Made by a program: the position numbers and the translations under genes. The notes below the pieces were generated by a model. It had not been told where the DNA came from. It was given only the letters and a program-made list of their open reading frames with translations, and ran no database searches. Shown piece after piece: positions 25,240 to 34,886 of a stretch of DNA of 64,000 nucleotides. The stretch is from Alphaproteobacteria bacterium (GTDB lineage Bacteria > Pseudomonadota > Alphaproteobacteria > TMED109): assembly GCA_030828505.1 (NCBI GenBank), contig JAURCJ010000005.1, positions 1 through 64,000 of the forward strand, written 5' to 3'. How positions within the stretch are numbered: position 1 is the first letter of the stretch; each line of letters opens with the position of its first letter.

Positions 25240-28032
25240 ATGGATTATAAGGATACAGTATTTTTACCTAAATCGAGTTTTGGAATGCGTGGTGGTTTAC
25301 CGCAAAGAGAACCAGAAATGATTAAGAGGTGGAATAAGATAAATTTATGGGAAAAACTTAGAGAAAACTCTAAGGATAAAGAAAAATTTATTCTTCATGA
25401 TGGTCCTCCATATGCTAATGGCCCAATTCATATTGGTACGTCTATGAATAAAATTTTAAAAGATATTATAAATAGAAGTAAACAAATGAGTGGGTATAAC
25501 TCTCATTATATTCCTGGATGGGATTGTCATGGTTTACCAATAGAATGGCAAGTAGAACAAATATATAAAAAAAAAGGAATTAATAAAGAAGAAATCCCGA
25601 TTGCAGATTTTAGAGCAGAATGCAGAAATTTTGCAGATAAATGGATCGGTGCCCAAATGGAAGATTTTAAAAGGTTATTTGTGCTGGCAGATTGGGATGA
25701 TAGGTATTTAACTATGAGTTTTAATGCTGAAGCTCAAATTGTTAGAGAAATTGGTAAATTTATTGAAAATGGGAGTTTATATAAGGGATCTAAACCAGTG
25801 ATGTGGTCTCCAGTAGAAAAGACAGCCCTTGCTGAGGCAGAAGTAGAGTATAAGGATATAGAATCAACGGCTATTACAGTAGGTTTTAAAGTTATTAAAA
25901 CAAAAGAAAAAATACTTGAAGATACGTATGTTCCAATATGGACTACTACTCCTTGGACAATTCCTGCTAATAGAGCAATTGCTTATGGTAAAAATCTAGA
26001 TTATTTAATTATAGAAATTAAAAATAATAATAATAATGACCAAATATTCACTGGACAAAAGATTTTAATAGCTGAGGAAAGGTTAAATAAATTTTTATCA
26101 GATACAAATATTGAGAATTTTGATAAAATTTCTAAAATTAAAGGAGATTCTCTTAAAAATACTATTTGTGCTCATCCGTTAAATAAAGATGGTTATACCT
26201 TTGAAGTACCTCTTTTAGAAGGAGACTTTGTTTCTACAGATCAGGGAACAGGGTTTGTTCACGTAGCTCCTGGACATGGAGAAGATGACTTTGAACTAGG
26301 TCAGAAATTTGGAATTCAAGTTCCTGATGTTGTGGAAGATGGAGGTACTTATTTTTCTAGTGTACCTCTTTTTGCAGGAATACATGTTTTTAAAGCATTA
26401 GAGCCTGTTTGTGAGGCATTAAAAGAGAATTTTTCTTTATATTCCTCAGAAAATTATTTACATAGTTATCCTCACTCATGGCGATCAAAAAAACCTATTA
26501 TTTACAGAGCTACACAGCAATGGTTTATTTCAATGGAGAAAAATAATTTAAAGAAAATTGCTCTAGAATCTATAGAAAATACTATTTGGGTGCCTCCTAT
26601 TTCTAAAAATAGAATTAAATCTATGGTTAAAGACCGCCCTGATTGGTGCGTATCAAGACAGAGAGTATGGGGAGTACCTATAACTGTATTTTTGAATAAA
26701 ATTACAGGAGAAATTCTTAGAGACCCAGAAGTTACGGAAAGAATTGCTAAAGAAGTTGAAAATAAAGGTGCCGATGCTTGGTTTACAGAAGACCCACAAA
26801 AGTTTTTAGGCGATAAGTATGATGCAAAAGAATACGAAAGCGTTCAAGATATTTTAGACGTTTGGTTCGACTCAGGTTCTACTCATTCTTTTGTATTGAG
26901 TAGCAATAAACAAAAATGGCCTGCAGATTTATATTTAGAAGGGTCTGATCAGCATAGAGGATGGTTTCAATCCTCATTACTAGAATCATGTGGTACTAGA
27001 GGCAGAGCTCCATTTGATGCTGTACTAACTCATGGATTTGTATTGGATGGACAAGGACGAAAAATGTCAAAAAGTATTGGTAACGTAGTTTCTCCTCAGG
27101 AAATTATCAAACAATCAGGAGCAGATATATTAAGACTTTGGGTAGCTATGACTGATGTTACAGAGGATGTAAGAATAAGTCCTGAAGTATTAAAAGGAGT
27201 GAGCGAATCTTATAGGCGTCTTAGAAATACAATTAGGTTTACTATAGGAGCTTTAAATGATTATGATGAAACAGAGTCAATTAGTACAGAATTAATGCCA
27301 GAGTTAGAAAGGTGGATATTACATAGATTAAAAGAATTAGATATTTTGCTAAGAAAATCGGTAAAGAACTATACTTTTCAAGCGTTTTATAGTGAATTAC
27401 ATACCTTTTGCTCTTCAGATTTGTCAGCATTTTATTTTGATATAAGAAAAGACTCATTATACTGTGATGATTTTAAAAATGAAAAAAGAAGGTCGACTAG
27501 AACTGTCTTATATGAAGTTTTTAAATGTTTAACTACTTGGTTAGCACCAGTCATTACTTATACTGCAGAAGAAGCTTGGTTATCTCATATAGGCACTGAT
27601 AATGAAGATAGTATTCATTTAAAGCAGTTTCCAAATATATTAGAATCATGGTTAGATAATGATTTAAATCAAAAATGGATTACTATAAGAAAAATAAGAA
27701 GAGTTATTAATGGCGCATTAGAATTAGCAAGACAAGATAAGATAATCGGTTCAAGTTTAGAAGCAGAAATTAAATTATATATTGATGATAACAAATATAT
27801 TTCATTACTAGATGAAATTGATATAGATGAGATTGCCATTGTTTCAAAATCAGAAATTATTGAGGGGGCTGATATTGAGGGAGCGTACAAAGAAGATAAT
27901 TTTAAAGGTATAGAAATAATAGTATCTAAAGCTGAAGGAGAAAAATGTTTAAGGTGTTGGAAAATAGATGATAAAATTTCTAATACTGCAGAAAATTCCT
28001 TATGTGAAAGGTGTGAAGAAGTAGTAAATTAA
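25240..28032 (+). CDS. ileS: Isoleucyl-tRNA synthetase
   Basis: This class I synthetase charges tRNA-Ile. The 930 residues cover the catalytic core, the CP1 editing domain (about 200-400, with the TTPWT motif), and the anticodon domain. The ATP signature is H64-I-G-T67 rather than canonical HIGH. KMSKS is at 608-612. A C-terminal zinc site is C903-x2-C906 and C922-x2-C925. SD AGGAAA precedes the ATG. lspA begins one base after the stop. Confidence 0.97.
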   Translation: MDYKDTVFLPKSSFGMRGGLPQREPEMIKRWNKINLWEKLRENSKDKEKFILHDGPPYANGPIHIGTSMNKILKDIINRSKQMSGYNSHYIPGWDCHGLPIEWQVEQIYKKKGINKEEIPIADFRAECRNFADKWIGAQMEDFKRLFVLADWDDRYLTMSFNAEAQIVREIGKFIENGSLYKGSKPVMWSPVEKTALAEAEVEYKDIESTAITVGFKVIKTKEKILEDTYVPIWTTTPWTIPANRAIAYGKNLDYLIIEIKNNNNNDQIFTGQKILIAEERLNKFLSDTNIENFDKISKIKGDSLKNTICAHPLNKDGYTFEVPLLEGDFVSTDQGTGFVHVAPGHGEDDFELGQKFGIQVPDVVEDGGTYFSSVPLFAGIHVFKALEPVCEALKENFSLYSSENYLHSYPHSWRSKKPIIYRATQQWFISMEKNNLKKIALESIENTIWVPPISKNRIKSMVKDRPDWCVSRQRVWGVPITVFLNKITGEILRDPEVTERIAKEVENKGADAWFTEDPQKFLGDKYDAKEYESVQDILDVWFDSGSTHSFVLSSNKQKWPADLYLEGSDQHRGWFQSSLLESCGTRGRAPFDAVLTHGFVLDGQGRKMSKSIGNVVSPQEIIKQSGADILRLWVAMTDVTEDVRISPEVLKGVSESYRRLRNTIRFTIGALNDYDETESISTELMPELERWILHRLKELDILLRKSVKNYTFQAFYSELHTFCSSDLSAFYFDIRKDSLYCDDFKNEKRRSTRTVLYEVFKCLTTWLAPVITYTAEEAWLSHIGTDNEDSIHLKQFPNILESWLDNDLNQKWITIRKIRRVINGALELARQDKIIGSSLEAEIKLYIDDNKYISLLDEIDIDEIAIVSKSEIIEGADIEGAYKEDNFKGIEIIVSKAEGEKCLRCWKIDDKISNTAENSLCERCEEVVN

Positions 28033-28033
28033 G

Positions 28034-28513
28034 ATGAAAAAGAATATTTATTTTTTAATATTATTGTTAATAATTGTATTTCTTGATCAATATTCTAAGA
28101 TTAAGATTTTACAATATATGTTAAATCATTCTGAGGAGTTAATTTTATTACCTTTTTTAAACTTTACTTTAGTCTTTAATTCAGGGGTTGCGTTTGGTAT
28201 ATTTAGAGATTTTGGGCAATTAGTTCCTCATATATTTTCTTTTATTGGCTTGGTTTTTGGATTTGGTTTAATATTATGGGCAATTGTTAAAAAAAAACAT
28301 TATTTAGCAATGACATTAATTTCTGCAGGTGCATTAGGAAATGCTATAGATAGAATTAGACTAGGGGTGGTGATTGATTTTATTGATGTGTATTGGAAAC
28401 ATTTACATTGGCCAGCTTTTAATATAGCTGATATTAGTATATGTATAGGAGCTTGTATATTTTTATATAATGAGTTCCGTGAAAGTAAAAATAGAAAGGG
28501 TTTAAATGATTAA
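28034..28513 (+). CDS. lspA: Lipoprotein signal peptidase (signal peptidase II)
   Basis: LspA is the inner-membrane aspartyl protease that cuts prolipoproteins before the lipidated Cys. The 159 residues form four membrane helices. NSGVAFGIF at 49-57, GNAIDRIRLGVVIDFIDVYW at 102-121 and FNIADISI at 129-136 are family motifs, with D115 and D133 as the probable catalytic dyad. It overlaps the downstream lipoprotein gene by 8 bases, so the enzyme and one of its likely substrates are coupled. Confidence 0.96.
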   Translation: MKKNIYFLILLLIIVFLDQYSKIKILQYMLNHSEELILLPFLNFTLVFNSGVAFGIFRDFGQLVPHIFSFIGLVFGFGLILWAIVKKKHYLAMTLISAGALGNAIDRIRLGVVIDFIDVYWKHLHWPAFNIADISICIGACIFLYNEFRESKNRKGLND

Positions 28514-29351
28514 TATAAATATTAAATTTTATTTTAAATGTATATTTTTACTTAATTTTTTATTTTTATGTAGTTGTAGTGGGGTTAAAGAAAAAGTTGG
28601 TATGATAAAAACACCACCTGATGAATTTCAAGTTTATGAAAAAAAACCTTTAGCTATTCCTCCTAATTTTGATTTACGACCACCTGTTGATCAAGATTTA
28701 GTATTAGATCAAGCTGGAGATGATGATATAATTTTTAAAAATGAGGATAATATTAGTGAATCTTTAACTATAGAAGACGAGGTATTATTAATATCCATAG
28801 GAGAGCAAGATATTGATAAAAATATTAGGCAGGCTATTAATAATGAAAATAATATTAGTGAAGTTGATAAAACACTTTTAGATAAAATTCTTAATTTTGA
28901 ACCTATATTAGAAGTAAAGACAGAAGAAAGTGATGAGCTTGATCCCATTGCTGAGAAGAAGAGAATACAACAATTGAAAGAAGAGAGTAAAATAATTGAA
29001 GATTTAAAATCTGAAATAAATGATACAGAAACTGAATTAGAAGATAATTCTGAAAAAACTAAAATTGATAATTCTTCTGATATAGATGTTGAAATTAAAA
29101 AAGGAAATAGTGAAAATACAGATGAAGATAAATCTTTTTTAGATAAAATATTTGATTTCGATCTATTTGGATCAGAAGAAAAAGAACTAGAAAAAATTAA
29201 TCAAAGAGATACTACTTTCTTTAATAAAAATAAAATAGATAGTAAAAGTTTTGAAGGCTCTGATTTAAATAATGTTTCTAAAGATGTTTCAGCTGTAAAA
29301 AACAATAAAGTAGAAGTTATAGTTTCTGAAAAAGAAGGAAGTATAGACTAG
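28506..29351 (+). CDS. DUF3035-type lipoprotein with acidic repeat tail
   Basis: This is a predicted lipoprotein of 281 residues. After an N-terminal hydrophobic helix the lipobox is L-C-S-C24-S, and the sequence KTPPDEFQVYEKKPLAIPPN at 35-54 is the conserved core of the DUF3035 family found beside lspA in Alphaproteobacteria. Residues 60-280 are strongly acidic and low in complexity, with two similar hydrophobic modules, LLDKILNFE at 124-132 and FLDKIFDFD at 211-219. Molecular function is unknown; an envelope role is suggested by lipidation and context. Confidence 0.8.
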   Translation: MININIKFYFKCIFLLNFLFLCSCSGVKEKVGMIKTPPDEFQVYEKKPLAIPPNFDLRPPVDQDLVLDQAGDDDIIFKNEDNISESLTIEDEVLLISIGEQDIDKNIRQAINNENNISEVDKTLLDKILNFEPILEVKTEESDELDPIAEKKRIQQLKEESKIIEDLKSEINDTETELEDNSEKTKIDNSSDIDVEIKKGNSENTDEDKSFLDKIFDFDLFGSEEKELEKINQRDTTFFNKNKIDSKSFEGSDLNNVSKDVSAVKNNKVEVIVSEKEGSID

Positions 29352-29356
29352 TTAAA

Positions 29357-30598
29357 ATGGTTGATAATAAAAATAATATTTTTAGTTTTGCCAACTGGGA
29401 AATTAATAATAAATTATTAAAAAAAACTAACAATATTCTGTCATCATTTAAAAGTAATATTGATAAAAATAACATACCGATATTTTCTATAATTAGAACA
29501 GATGAAGATATTAATGGAATTATAAAAAATGCACAATATTTTACTGATGATAAAGATTTTACTGATTTTATTCTCATTGGAACGGGAGGTTCTAGTTTAG
29601 GAGCAGACGCTTTAATTCAAGCTCATTCAAATCATAACATAAATAAAAAAATTAAATTTCATATCTTAGATTCACTAGATCCAAATTCTGTTTCTAAAAT
29701 ATTAAATTCAATTGACCCAAAAAATTCTAAATTTCTTACTATTTCTAAATCTGGTAAAACTACAGAAACTATTGCTCTTTTACTGATTGTAATTGAATGG
29801 TTGCTCTCAAAAAAAATTAAAATAAATAATTCCATTATGGTTATGTGTGAGAATATCAATAAAAATGAAAATGATCTCATGCAAATTGCAGAAGATCACT
29901 CTTTAAAGGTTATAAAGCATGCAAATATTGGAGGTCGTTTTTCTGTTTTCTCTTCAACTGGTTTGCTACCAGCAACTATAATGGGGATAGATCCTTATGC
30001 AGTAAGAAATACTGCTAGGATAGCATTAAGAGATATTTTTGATGATAATTCTTTTATATTAAGATCTTCAGTTTTTTCAGAATTAAACACTTTAAATAGA
30101 AAATTGAATTGTATAATTCATTATGGCGATAGTCTAGAAGCTCTTGTTAATTGGTATAAGCAATTATGGAATGAATCGTTAGGGAAAGATTCAAAGGGTT
30201 CTTTTTTATTAACAGCAAAAGGAAGTATAGATCAGCATAGTCAACTACAAATGTGGTTAGATGGGCCTGATATTGCAAATTATACTTTCATTAAATTAAA
30301 TAATGAAAAAGGATATGAGATTCCAAAAACAGATAGTAATATGATATTATCAGGATTAACTTTGGGTAAAATACACAGTATTATGGCAGACTCCACATAT
30401 ACAGCCTTAAAAGATAGTAATAGGTCTGTGAGAAGTATAGGTATATCAGATATTAATGTTGAGAGTGTTGTGGAATTAATGGTTATATTTATTATAGAAG
30501 TTCTAGTAGTTGCAGAACTAATGGAAGTTGATCCTTATACGCAAAATGCAGTAGAAAAAATTAAAATTAATGTATCTAAAAGATTAAAAAATATATGA
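29357..30598 (+). CDS. pgi: Glucose-6-phosphate isomerase
   Basis: Pgi interconverts glucose 6-phosphate and fructose 6-phosphate. GTGGSSLGADAL near 75-86, ISKSGKTTET near 130-139 and GGRFSVFSSTGLLP near 193-206 are SIS-domain signatures. DGPDIANY near 310 and the region LWNESLGKDSKG near 273 complete the active site. At 413 residues it is the short form, well below the roughly 550 residues of E. coli Pgi. It lies 5 bases after DUF3035 and overlaps mutL by 4 (ATGA). Confidence 0.92.
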   Translation: MVDNKNNIFSFANWEINNKLLKKTNNILSSFKSNIDKNNIPIFSIIRTDEDINGIIKNAQYFTDDKDFTDFILIGTGGSSLGADALIQAHSNHNINKKIKFHILDSLDPNSVSKILNSIDPKNSKFLTISKSGKTTETIALLLIVIEWLLSKKIKINNSIMVMCENINKNENDLMQIAEDHSLKVIKHANIGGRFSVFSSTGLLPATIMGIDPYAVRNTARIALRDIFDDNSFILRSSVFSELNTLNRKLNCIIHYGDSLEALVNWYKQLWNESLGKDSKGSFLLTAKGSIDQHSQLQMWLDGPDIANYTFIKLNNEKGYEIPKTDSNMILSGLTLGKIHSIMADSTYTALKDSNRSVRSIGISDINVESVVELMVIFIIEVLVVAELMEVDPYTQNAVEKIKINVSKRLKNI

Positions 30599-32349
30599 AT
30601 TATATCAAAAAATTACCAGAGAATTTAATAAATCAAATTGCCGCTGGAGAAGTTATAGAGAGACCAAGTTCTGCATTAAAAGAATTACTAGAGAATGCTA
30701 TAGATGCTGACGCAAATGAAATATCTATATATTTATCAAATGGAGGAAAGACTTTAATTGAAGTAATAGATAATGGCAAAGGTATGAATCTTCAAGATTT
30801 AAACATGTGTATTGAGAGACATGCAACTTCCAAAATTAATGATGGTGATTTAATGCGTATAAATTCACTTGGCTTTAGGGGTGAAGCTCTACCTTCTATT
30901 GGATCTATAGCTAATTTATGTATTGAATCATTCGATAAAGAGAAAGCTGAATCTTGGAAGATATCTATTCAAGATAATAATAAAAATGTGGAGCCATCTA
31001 TTATAAGAATAGGTACAAAGGTAACAATTACTGATTTATTTTTAAAAGTTCCAGCAAGGTTAAAATTTATGAAGACAAATGGAACTGAAATCCGTTATTG
31101 TAAAGAAGTAGTTAAACATTTAGCAATGTCACATCCTCAAATAACTTTTAATCTTACAATTGATGGTAAAAAAATATTTTATTGGGAAAAAAGTGACATT
31201 ATTAACTTTGAAGGTACTAAAAATAGACTAAGCCAAGTTATGGGAGAAGACTTTATAAATAGTTCTATCTCTGTTGAAATAAAACGAGATGGATTAATTC
31301 TAGCAGGTATGGTAGGTATGCCCACCTTAAATAGGAATACAGGAAGAGAACAGTATTTATTTGTTAATAATAGGCCTGTAAAAGATAGAAACTTAATTGG
31401 GGCTCTTAGAGGTGCTTATAAAGGTTTAATAGAAAATAATCGTTTTCCTGTTGCAGTATTATTTTTAGATATAAGACCTGATGACGTAGACATAAATGTA
31501 CATCCTGCGAAAGCTGAAGTGCGATTTAGAGATTCTGCCAAAGTAAGATCAATAATTGTTTCTGGTGTTCGAAAATCTTTAGAGGCTGCTGGTCTCAATA
31601 CAGCAGCTGAAATTTCAAATGCTTTAGTAGATAAAATGAGTTTCAATACTAAAAATATTAACAATAACACAAACTATTCTAGTAATTTAAATTTAGAAAA
31701 TATTAATATATCCCCTTCATCTAGATTCACAGAAAAATTTGATAATGATATTTTTGATAAGCAAAGAACGTATCCTTTAGGCTCAGCTATAGCACAAGCA
31801 CATGGAACTTATATAATTGCTGAAAATGAAAATGGTCTTTTATTAATTGATCAGCATGCAGCGCATGAAAGAATTGTACTAGAAAAAATTAGATCAGGTT
31901 TTCTTAATGGTAATATACAAAAACAAATTTTACTTATTCCTGAGGTAGTTGAGCTATCAGAGGATCATTTTGATGTAATTATTAATCAAAAAGATAGTCT
32001 TATTAAATTAGGTCTCTTGATAGAAGAATTTGATAAAAATACCATTATTATAAGAGAGCATCCAGCTATTTTAGATAAGGTTAATTTTAATATTTTAATG
32101 AAAGATATAGCGGAAGAAATTATCAATTTTGGAAGTGAATTTATTTTATCTGAGAGATTAGATAATATCTGTGGCAATATGGCCTGCCATTCAAGTATAA
32201 GAGCGGGCAGGTTACTACTAACCTCTGAGATGAATGCATTACTTAGAGAAATGGAAGCTACACCAAATTCTAGTCAATGTAACCATGGTAGACCTACATT
32301 TATAAAGTTAAGTGTAAAAGATATAGAAAAATTATTTGGTAGAACTTGA
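30595..32349 (+). CDS. mutL: DNA mismatch repair protein MutL
   Basis: MutL couples mismatch recognition by MutS to strand incision. The GHKL ATPase motifs are present: LLENAIDADANEI near 30-42, DNGKGM near 61, ATSKI near 79 and GFRGEALPSIGS near 93-104. The C-terminal domain carries D419-Q-H-A-x2-E425-x4-E430, the metal-binding endonuclease motif, so this is a nicking MutL of the type found in bacteria without MutH. It overlaps pgi by 4 bases, and its 3-prime end overlaps convergent rsmD by 18 bases. 584 residues. Confidence 0.95.
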   Translation: MNYIKKLPENLINQIAAGEVIERPSSALKELLENAIDADANEISIYLSNGGKTLIEVIDNGKGMNLQDLNMCIERHATSKINDGDLMRINSLGFRGEALPSIGSIANLCIESFDKEKAESWKISIQDNNKNVEPSIIRIGTKVTITDLFLKVPARLKFMKTNGTEIRYCKEVVKHLAMSHPQITFNLTIDGKKIFYWEKSDIINFEGTKNRLSQVMGEDFINSSISVEIKRDGLILAGMVGMPTLNRNTGREQYLFVNNRPVKDRNLIGALRGAYKGLIENNRFPVAVLFLDIRPDDVDINVHPAKAEVRFRDSAKVRSIIVSGVRKSLEAAGLNTAAEISNALVDKMSFNTKNINNNTNYSSNLNLENINISPSSRFTEKFDNDIFDKQRTYPLGSAIAQAHGTYIIAENENGLLLIDQHAAHERIVLEKIRSGFLNGNIQKQILLIPEVVELSEDHFDVIINQKDSLIKLGLLIEEFDKNTIIIREHPAILDKVNFNILMKDIAEEIINFGSEFILSERLDNICGNMACHSSIRAGRLLLTSEMNALLREMEATPNSSQCNHGRPTFIKLSVKDIEKLFGRT

Positions 32350-32904
32350 TAATTTTTTAAAAATAATTATTTCGCTTATGCCGTGTTGTTTTTTATCAAG
32401 AATATTTAATTTTTTTTCCAAGTCAAAAGTATAATTTTTATTTTTTTCATAAATATAAATTGTACTTTTCTTTGTGATTTCAGAATTTATCCATTTTTCT
32501 ACTATATTACTCATGTTTATAATATCATAAGGTGGATCAAAAAAACAAAGATCATACTTTTTTTGTATATTAATAGGAATTAAAGCATTAGTTCTTATGA
32601 TGTTACTATTTTCTTCTTCTCTTAATTTTTTAATATTTTTTTTAATTGCATCAATTGCATCTAATGAGGAATCTATGAAGGTACAGTATTTACAGCCTCT
32701 TGATAAAGCTTCTAGACCTAAGGCACCGCTTCCGGCAAAAATATCTATTACTTCCATATTATTAAAATGCTCAGGTAGATACTTTGAGTGTAATAATATA
32801 TTAAATATAGACTCTCTTAGCCTAGAAGAAGTTGGCCTAGTTTTGAGATGATAAGGGGTGTGAATATTGATACCTTTATGCTTGCCTCCTAATATTTTAA
32901 TCAA
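32332..32904 (-). CDS. rsmD: 16S rRNA (guanine966-N2)-methyltransferase RsmD
   Basis: RsmD methylates G966 of 16S rRNA during 30S assembly. The 190 residues contain RPTSSRLRESIFNIL near 26-40, the SAM-binding DIFAGSGALGLEALSRG near 54-70, and the catalytic FFDPPYD near 121-127, the N6/N2 amino-methyltransferase motif. It overlaps rluB by 4 bases upstream and the end of mutL by 18 bases. Confidence 0.94.
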   Translation of the reverse strand: MIKILGGKHKGINIHTPYHLKTRPTSSRLRESIFNILLHSKYLPEHFNNMEVIDIFAGSGALGLEALSRGCKYCTFIDSSLDAIDAIKKNIKKLREEENSNIIRTNALIPINIQKKYDLCFFDPPYDIINMSNIVEKWINSEITKKSTIYIYEKNKNYTFDLEKKLNILDKKQHGISEIIIFKKLSSSTK

Positions 32905-33641
32905 AATTCACCTATATTTTTTAAAAAACCTTTTAGTTGTTTTTCTTCTATTTTAATAAGCTTTCCCCTATCTAAATTATTTAAATAAAAAGGCCCAAAC
33001 TTTATCCTAATTAAATCATTAATAAATAAACCATAATATTCCATGATTTTTCTTATCTCTCTATTCTTACCTTCAAAGAGTTTTATATTTATCCAAGATA
33101 TTTTTTCTTTTTTTTCTAAAATATCAATATAAATTGGGCCATATTTAATATTATTAATTGTTATATCTGTTATTAAATGATTCTTTTCCAATCTTTCCAA
33201 ATTACCATGAACTTTAACTTTATAAATACGTTCAATTCTATTTATAGGTAGTTCGAGATATCTTTTTAGTTTGCCATTATTGGTTAATAATAATAACCCT
33301 TCAGTATTATAATCTAGTCTTCCAACGTAATGTAATTGTTGTAAATCTTTCGGTAGAAAATTATATATAGTTTTTCGTTTTTGAGGATCTTTTTTACTAA
33401 CTATAACACCTTTGGGTTTATGAAAGATATATAACTCTATTTTTTTTTTATTTTTGATTAATAACCCTTCAATTGTAATTTTATCTTTTTTATTTACAAA
33501 GTATGCCGGCGTTAAGACTTGTTTTTCATTTACTTTTACTTTACCCATAGAAATTAATTTTTCAGCTGCTCTTCTAGAACAATAACCAGTTGACGCTATA
33601 GTTTTTGCTATTCTTTCTAATTTATCTTTTGTTTTAATCAT
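32901..33641 (-). CDS. rluB: RsuA/RluB-family rRNA pseudouridine synthase
   Basis: This enzyme turns a uridine of 23S (RluB-like) or 16S (RsuA-like) rRNA into pseudouridine. An N-terminal S4 domain (residues 7-50, ASTGYCSRRAAEKLI) is followed by the catalytic domain with HKPKGVIVSK near 73-82 and the aspartate loop GRLDYNTEGLLLLTN near 102-116. At 246 residues it matches short RluB forms. RluB is favoured by the alphaproteobacterial pairing with rsmD, but RsuA or RluF-type specificity cannot be excluded. Confidence 0.88.
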   Translation of the reverse strand: MIKTKDKLERIAKTIASTGYCSRRAAEKLISMGKVKVNEKQVLTPAYFVNKKDKITIEGLLIKNKKKIELYIFHKPKGVIVSKKDPQKRKTIYNFLPKDLQQLHYVGRLDYNTEGLLLLTNNGKLKRYLELPINRIERIYKVKVHGNLERLEKNHLITDITINNIKYGPIYIDILEKKEKISWINIKLFEGKNREIRKIMEYYGLFINDLIRIKFGPFYLNNLDRGKLIKIEEKQLKGFLKNIGEF

Positions 33642-33644
33642 AAC

Positions 33645-34361
33645 TTAACAGCAATTTATAAAAGCTTTTAATAATCGTTTATCACTATTTTGTATAAAAA
33701 ATTCAGGATGCCATTGAACGCCAATACAGAAATTCATACTTGGGTCTTCAATACCTTCTATTACGCCATCTTCTGAAAAAGCATTTGTTATTAAACCCTT
33801 ACCTGGCTTTTTTACTGCTTGATGGTGGGCACTATTAACCATAATACTATTTTTAGATATTATACTATATAATTTTGTATTTTTTTTTATTGATATACTA
33901 TGACCTGCTTGGTTTCTAGGATTAGTTTGTTCATGTTGAAGAGGGTTTTCAATTTCATCAGGTATATGTTGAATTAATGTGCCTTTATATAGAACATTTA
34001 TTAATTGTTCGCCTCCACAAATACCTAAAAGAGGTTTGTTCATTCTGAGTATAATTTCAGATGCTAGTAATTCAAACTTTGTTCTTTTTTCCTTTAATTT
34101 GATTGTTTTATGAATATAATTTTCTCCAAATATATTTGGGTTAATATCAAAATTACCTCCAGTGACTAATAAGCCATCTACTTTTTCTAGTAATAATTCA
34201 GCATCTTTAGTATTATGAGGAATACCTATTCCAATTCCTCCACATTCTTCAATAGCACTAAAGTAATTTTCTCTTAATGCATACCAAGGAAATTTTGAAT
34301 ACTCTTGATTCGTTTCATAATCTAAGGTTAATGCAATTAAAGGTTTTGACATATTACTCAT
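33645..34361 (-). CDS. puuD: Class I glutamine amidotransferase-like hydrolase (peptidase C26, PuuD-like)
   Basis: This is a C26-family gamma-glutamyl hydrolase of 238 residues. LLGICGGEQLINV near 110-122 has the nucleophile Cys, and IGVQWHPEFF near the C-terminus has the catalytic His and Glu. PuuD-like members free GABA from gamma-glutamyl-GABA in putrescine breakdown. With no puuABC beside it, the physiological substrate is open. It heads the group puuD-rluB-rsmD with a 3-base gap to rluB. Confidence 0.82.
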   Translation of the reverse strand: MSNMSKPLIALTLDYETNQEYSKFPWYALRENYFSAIEECGGIGIGIPHNTKDAELLLEKVDGLLVTGGNFDINPNIFGENYIHKTIKLKEKRTKFELLASEIILRMNKPLLGICGGEQLINVLYKGTLIQHIPDEIENPLQHEQTNPRNQAGHSISIKKNTKLYSIISKNSIMVNSAHHQAVKKPGKGLITNAFSEDGVIEGIEDPSMNFCIGVQWHPEFFIQNSDKRLLKAFINCC

Positions 34362-34407
34362 ATCTTTTTGTTATTATATTAATAGATATATGCTATTTTA
34401 TATAATC

Positions 34408-34875
34408 ATGGAAAATAATAATAAACAATTTATGCAATTAGCTATAGAAGAAGCAGAAGAAGCATCAAAAAATGGAGAAGTACCTGTAGGTGCAGTTATA
34501 GTTCATAATAATAAAATAATTGCAAAATCTGGAAATTTAATGTTTAAATATTCTAATCCTTTACTTCACGCTGAAATGATAGTTCTAAATAAAGCATCAG
34601 AAATATTGTCTAAAAAGGGATTATCCATAAGGTATGAAAAATTAGATATATTTGTAACTTTAGAGCCTTGTGCAATGTGTGCTCAGGCTATTTCTTTGTG
34701 TAGGATAAAAAACTTATATTACGGTGCTGATGATCCAAAAGGTGGAGGAGTTAAACATGGAAGTAAAGTATTTGAACAAATAACATGTCATCACAAGCCT
34801 AATATTTATAATGGAATATATAGCGAAAAGTCTGAAATTATACTGAAAAATTTTTTTAAAAAATTAAGGAAATGA
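34408..34875 (+). CDS. tadA: tRNA(Arg) adenosine-34 deaminase
   Basis: TadA makes inosine at the wobble position of tRNA-Arg(ACG). VPVGAVIV, LLHAEMIVLNKA (zinc His and catalytic Glu) and LEPCAMCAQA (two zinc Cys) define the cytidine/adenosine deaminase fold. I take the ATG at 34408 (MENNNKQF, 155 residues) as start because the six extra residues from the ATG at 34390 do not look like the family N-terminus; neither has a clear ribosome binding site. It is convergent with purD. Confidence 0.93.
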   Translation: MENNNKQFMQLAIEEAEEASKNGEVPVGAVIVHNNKIIAKSGNLMFKYSNPLLHAEMIVLNKASEILSKKGLSIRYEKLDIFVTLEPCAMCAQAISLCRIKNLYYGADDPKGGGVKHGSKVFEQITCHHKPNIYNGIYSEKSEIILKNFFKKLRK

Positions 34876-34886
34876 GAATTAAATTA

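Noticed and set aside
34605..34616. TTGTCTAAA-like match
   Set aside because: It lies inside tadA coding sequence, has no partner at 13 bases and is explained by the codons.
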